From positions 133,761 through 197,760 of the forward strand of contig NZ_JAMHJQ010000002.1 in the NCBI RefSeq assembly GCF_023534745.1: a stretch of DNA of 64,000 nucleotides. Direction: 5' to 3'. Origin of the DNA: Streptomyces sp. 35G-GA-8. Its GTDB lineage: Bacteria > Actinomycetota > Actinomycetes > Streptomycetales > Streptomycetaceae. Positions 62,779 to 64,000 of this stretch are shown here, piece after piece (position 1 is the first letter of the stretch; each line of letters opens with the position of its first letter). A program made the position numbers and the translations under genes. The notes beneath the pieces were generated by a model. That model was given only the letters and a program-made list of their open reading frames with translations, was not told the DNA's origin and ran no database searches.

Positions 62779-64000
62779 TCAGGCCGCCGTCTTCCGCACG
62801 GCCAGTTCCGCCTCCGACTCCGCGGTCCCGAAGGCCGGTGGTACGGGTTCGCTCTTCAGATGGAGGCGTTCGGCGATCCTGCGCGGCAGCGGGTAGTACT
62901 CGAACTCCCCGTGCACCCGCCCGTCCGGAGACATGGGCTGGGCGATGAAGCGGCAGACGGAGACGATGCGGTACTCCTCGCGGCCGTGCGAATCCACGAT
63001 GGCGATCTCGGTCACCCGGCGGGAGCCGTCGGCGTGCCGGGTGAGCTGCACGATGACATCGACGGCGCTGTTGATCTGGTCCTTGATCGCCACGAACGGG
63101 ATCTCGACCTCCGACATGGAGGCCAGGGTCTGGAGTCGCATCAGCGCGTCCTCGGCACTGTTGGCGTGAACGGTGGCGAGCGAGCCGTCGTGACCGGTGG
63201 ACATCGCCTGGAGCATGTCGAGCGTCTCTCCGCCGCGGACCTCACCGACGATGATGCGGTCGGGGCGCATACGCAGGGAGTTGCGTACGAGGTCGCGGAT
63301 GGTGACCTGGCCCTTGCCCTCCACGTTCGAGGGGCGGCTCTCCAGCGTGATCACATGGGACTGCTGGAGCTGGAGCTCGGCGGAGTCCTCGATGGTGACG
63401 ATGCGCTCGCCGTCGGGGATGAGTCCGGAGAGGGAGTTGAGCAGCGTCGTCTTCCCCGTACCGGTGGCCCCGGAGACGATCACGTTGAACTTCGCGCGCA
63501 CCAGACCGGCCAGCAGGATCATCATCTGCTCGTCCAGCGAACCGAGGCTAATCATCTCCTGGAGAGAGAAGGCCCTGGGGAATCGCCGGATGGTGAGGAT
63601 GGGGCCGGTCAGCGAGAGCGGCGGAATGATCACGTTCACACGCTCACCGGACGGCAGTCGGGCGTCGACCATCGGGTTCGCCTCGTCCACACGGCGGTTG
63701 ACCGTGGAGACGATCCGCTCGATGGTCTGCATCAGCTGCTCGTTGGAGGTGAACCGCATCGGCAGCTGCTCCAGCCGGCCGCCGCGCTCGACGAAGACCT
63801 GGTCCGCGCCGTTCACCATGATCTCGCTGATGGAGGCGTCTTCGAGCAGGGGCTCCAGGATGCCGAGGCCGAGGGCCTCGTCGACGACCCGGCGGATGAG
63901 CTGGGACCGCTCGATGGTGGAGAGGACCGGGCCCTCCCTGCTGATGATGTGGCTCAGGACCCGTTCCAGACGGGCCCGGCGCTCCGCCGCGGCGAGCGCG
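62779..64000 (-). CDS. tadA: CpaF/TadA secretion ATPase (partial, 5' end beyond window)
   Basis: About 406 C-terminal residues; the frame stays open to the window edge (no start inside: the ATG at 63819 is internal, since upstream codons give the family segment LEPLLEDASISEIMVNGA). Walker A GATGTGKTTLLNS, Asp box IVTIEDSAELQL, Walker B RPDRIIVGEVRGGETLD, His box STGHDGSLATVHANS. Powers Flp pilus assembly. 97 bp before tadB. Confidence 0.95.
   Translation of the reverse strand, partial: ALAAAERRARLERVLSHIISREGPVLSTIERSQLIRRVVDEALGLGILEPLLEDASISEIMVNGADQVFVERGGRLEQLPMRFTSNEQLMQTIERIVSTVNRRVDEANPMVDARLPSGERVNVIIPPLSLTGPILTIRRFPRAFSLQEMISLGSLDEQMMILLAGLVRAKFNVIVSGATGTGKTTLLNSLSGLIPDGERIVTIEDSAELQLQQSHVITLESRPSNVEGKGQVTIRDLVRNSLRMRPDRIIVGEVRGGETLDMLQAMSTGHDGSLATVHANSAEDALMRLQTLASMSEVEIPFVAIKDQINSAVDVIVQLTRHADGSRRVTEIAIVDSHGREEYRIVSVCRFIAQPMSPDGRVHGEFEYYPLPRRIAERLHLKSEPVPPAFGTAESEAELAVRKTAA

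Noticed and set aside
63819-64000. start of the CpaF gene at 63819
   Set aside because: The codons upstream of this ATG continue the CpaF family sequence to the window edge, so the ATG is internal.

Overview
The window is high-GC actinobacterial DNA, almost certainly a Streptomyces chromosome. The evidence is the very strong third-position GC bias (hence long antisense shadow frames), frequent GTG starts and GTGA/ATGA stop-start overlaps, WhiB-like, SpoIIE-phosphatase and XRE/DUF397 regulators, and TTA codons confined to a few accessory genes. The gene order ychF-ppgK-ispH-xseA/B-glpX-wbl-fumarases-oxyR/ahpCD looks like the conserved Streptomyces core; this is from memory and was not searched. 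No rRNA, tRNA or CRISPR array was seen.

Layout. 0-23.4 kb: core metabolism and physiology (YchF, polyphosphate glucokinase, IspH, an APC permease, exonuclease VII, nitroreductase, GlpX, a WhiB-like protein, class I and class II fumarases, a SpoIIE phosphatase, catalase, a class A PBP, an SPFH protein). 23.4-29.6 kb: an accessory island between an IS5-type transposase relic and a truncated copy of a GNAT gene. It holds a DUF3885 protein, an ATP-binding regulator with a TTA codon, a TPR-type regulator and a strong-RBS ORF for a 44-residue Gly/Cys-rich peptide. 29.6-33.3 kb: a PadR-ABC transporter operon with a probable self-operator. 33.3-35.6 kb: the divergent oxyR / ahpCD peroxide-defence locus with a visible OxyR-type tetramer array. 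35.7-43.9 kb: AI-2E permease, secreted SLT-like protein, PIN-PhoH ATPase, undecaprenyl/isoprenyl diphosphate synthase, aldo/keto reductase and methyltransferase.

44-64 kb is the most interesting part. It holds a prepilin peptidase (44-45 kb) and a Tad/Flp pilus locus on the minus strand (CpaF, TadB, TadC, a histidine kinase and LuxR response regulator, an Flp pilin, a TadE-like protein, a lipoprotein and an OmpA-like protein; 55.8-64 kb). Between them at 47.7-49.4 kb lies a 558-residue protein that begins with an Flp-pilin class III signal and pilin helix. It continues through a Gly/Asp linker and a helical region into a Hint (intein-like) autoprocessing domain, and ends in a separate ~120-residue C-terminal domain. 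This is the architecture of a polymorphic toxin, with a pilin as its export/anchor module. The next gene downstream on the same strand is a reasonable immunity candidate. Diverging from the toxin is a translationally coupled three-gene operon (WXG100-like helical protein, DUF1023 hydrolase, lipoprotein) carrying three TTA codons.

Working model (inference): the CpaF/TadB/TadC machine and prepilin peptidase process and export both the ordinary Flp pilin and the pilin-fused toxin. The Hint domain then releases the C-terminal effector. The embedded two-component system and bldA-type TTA control may link the two systems to development.
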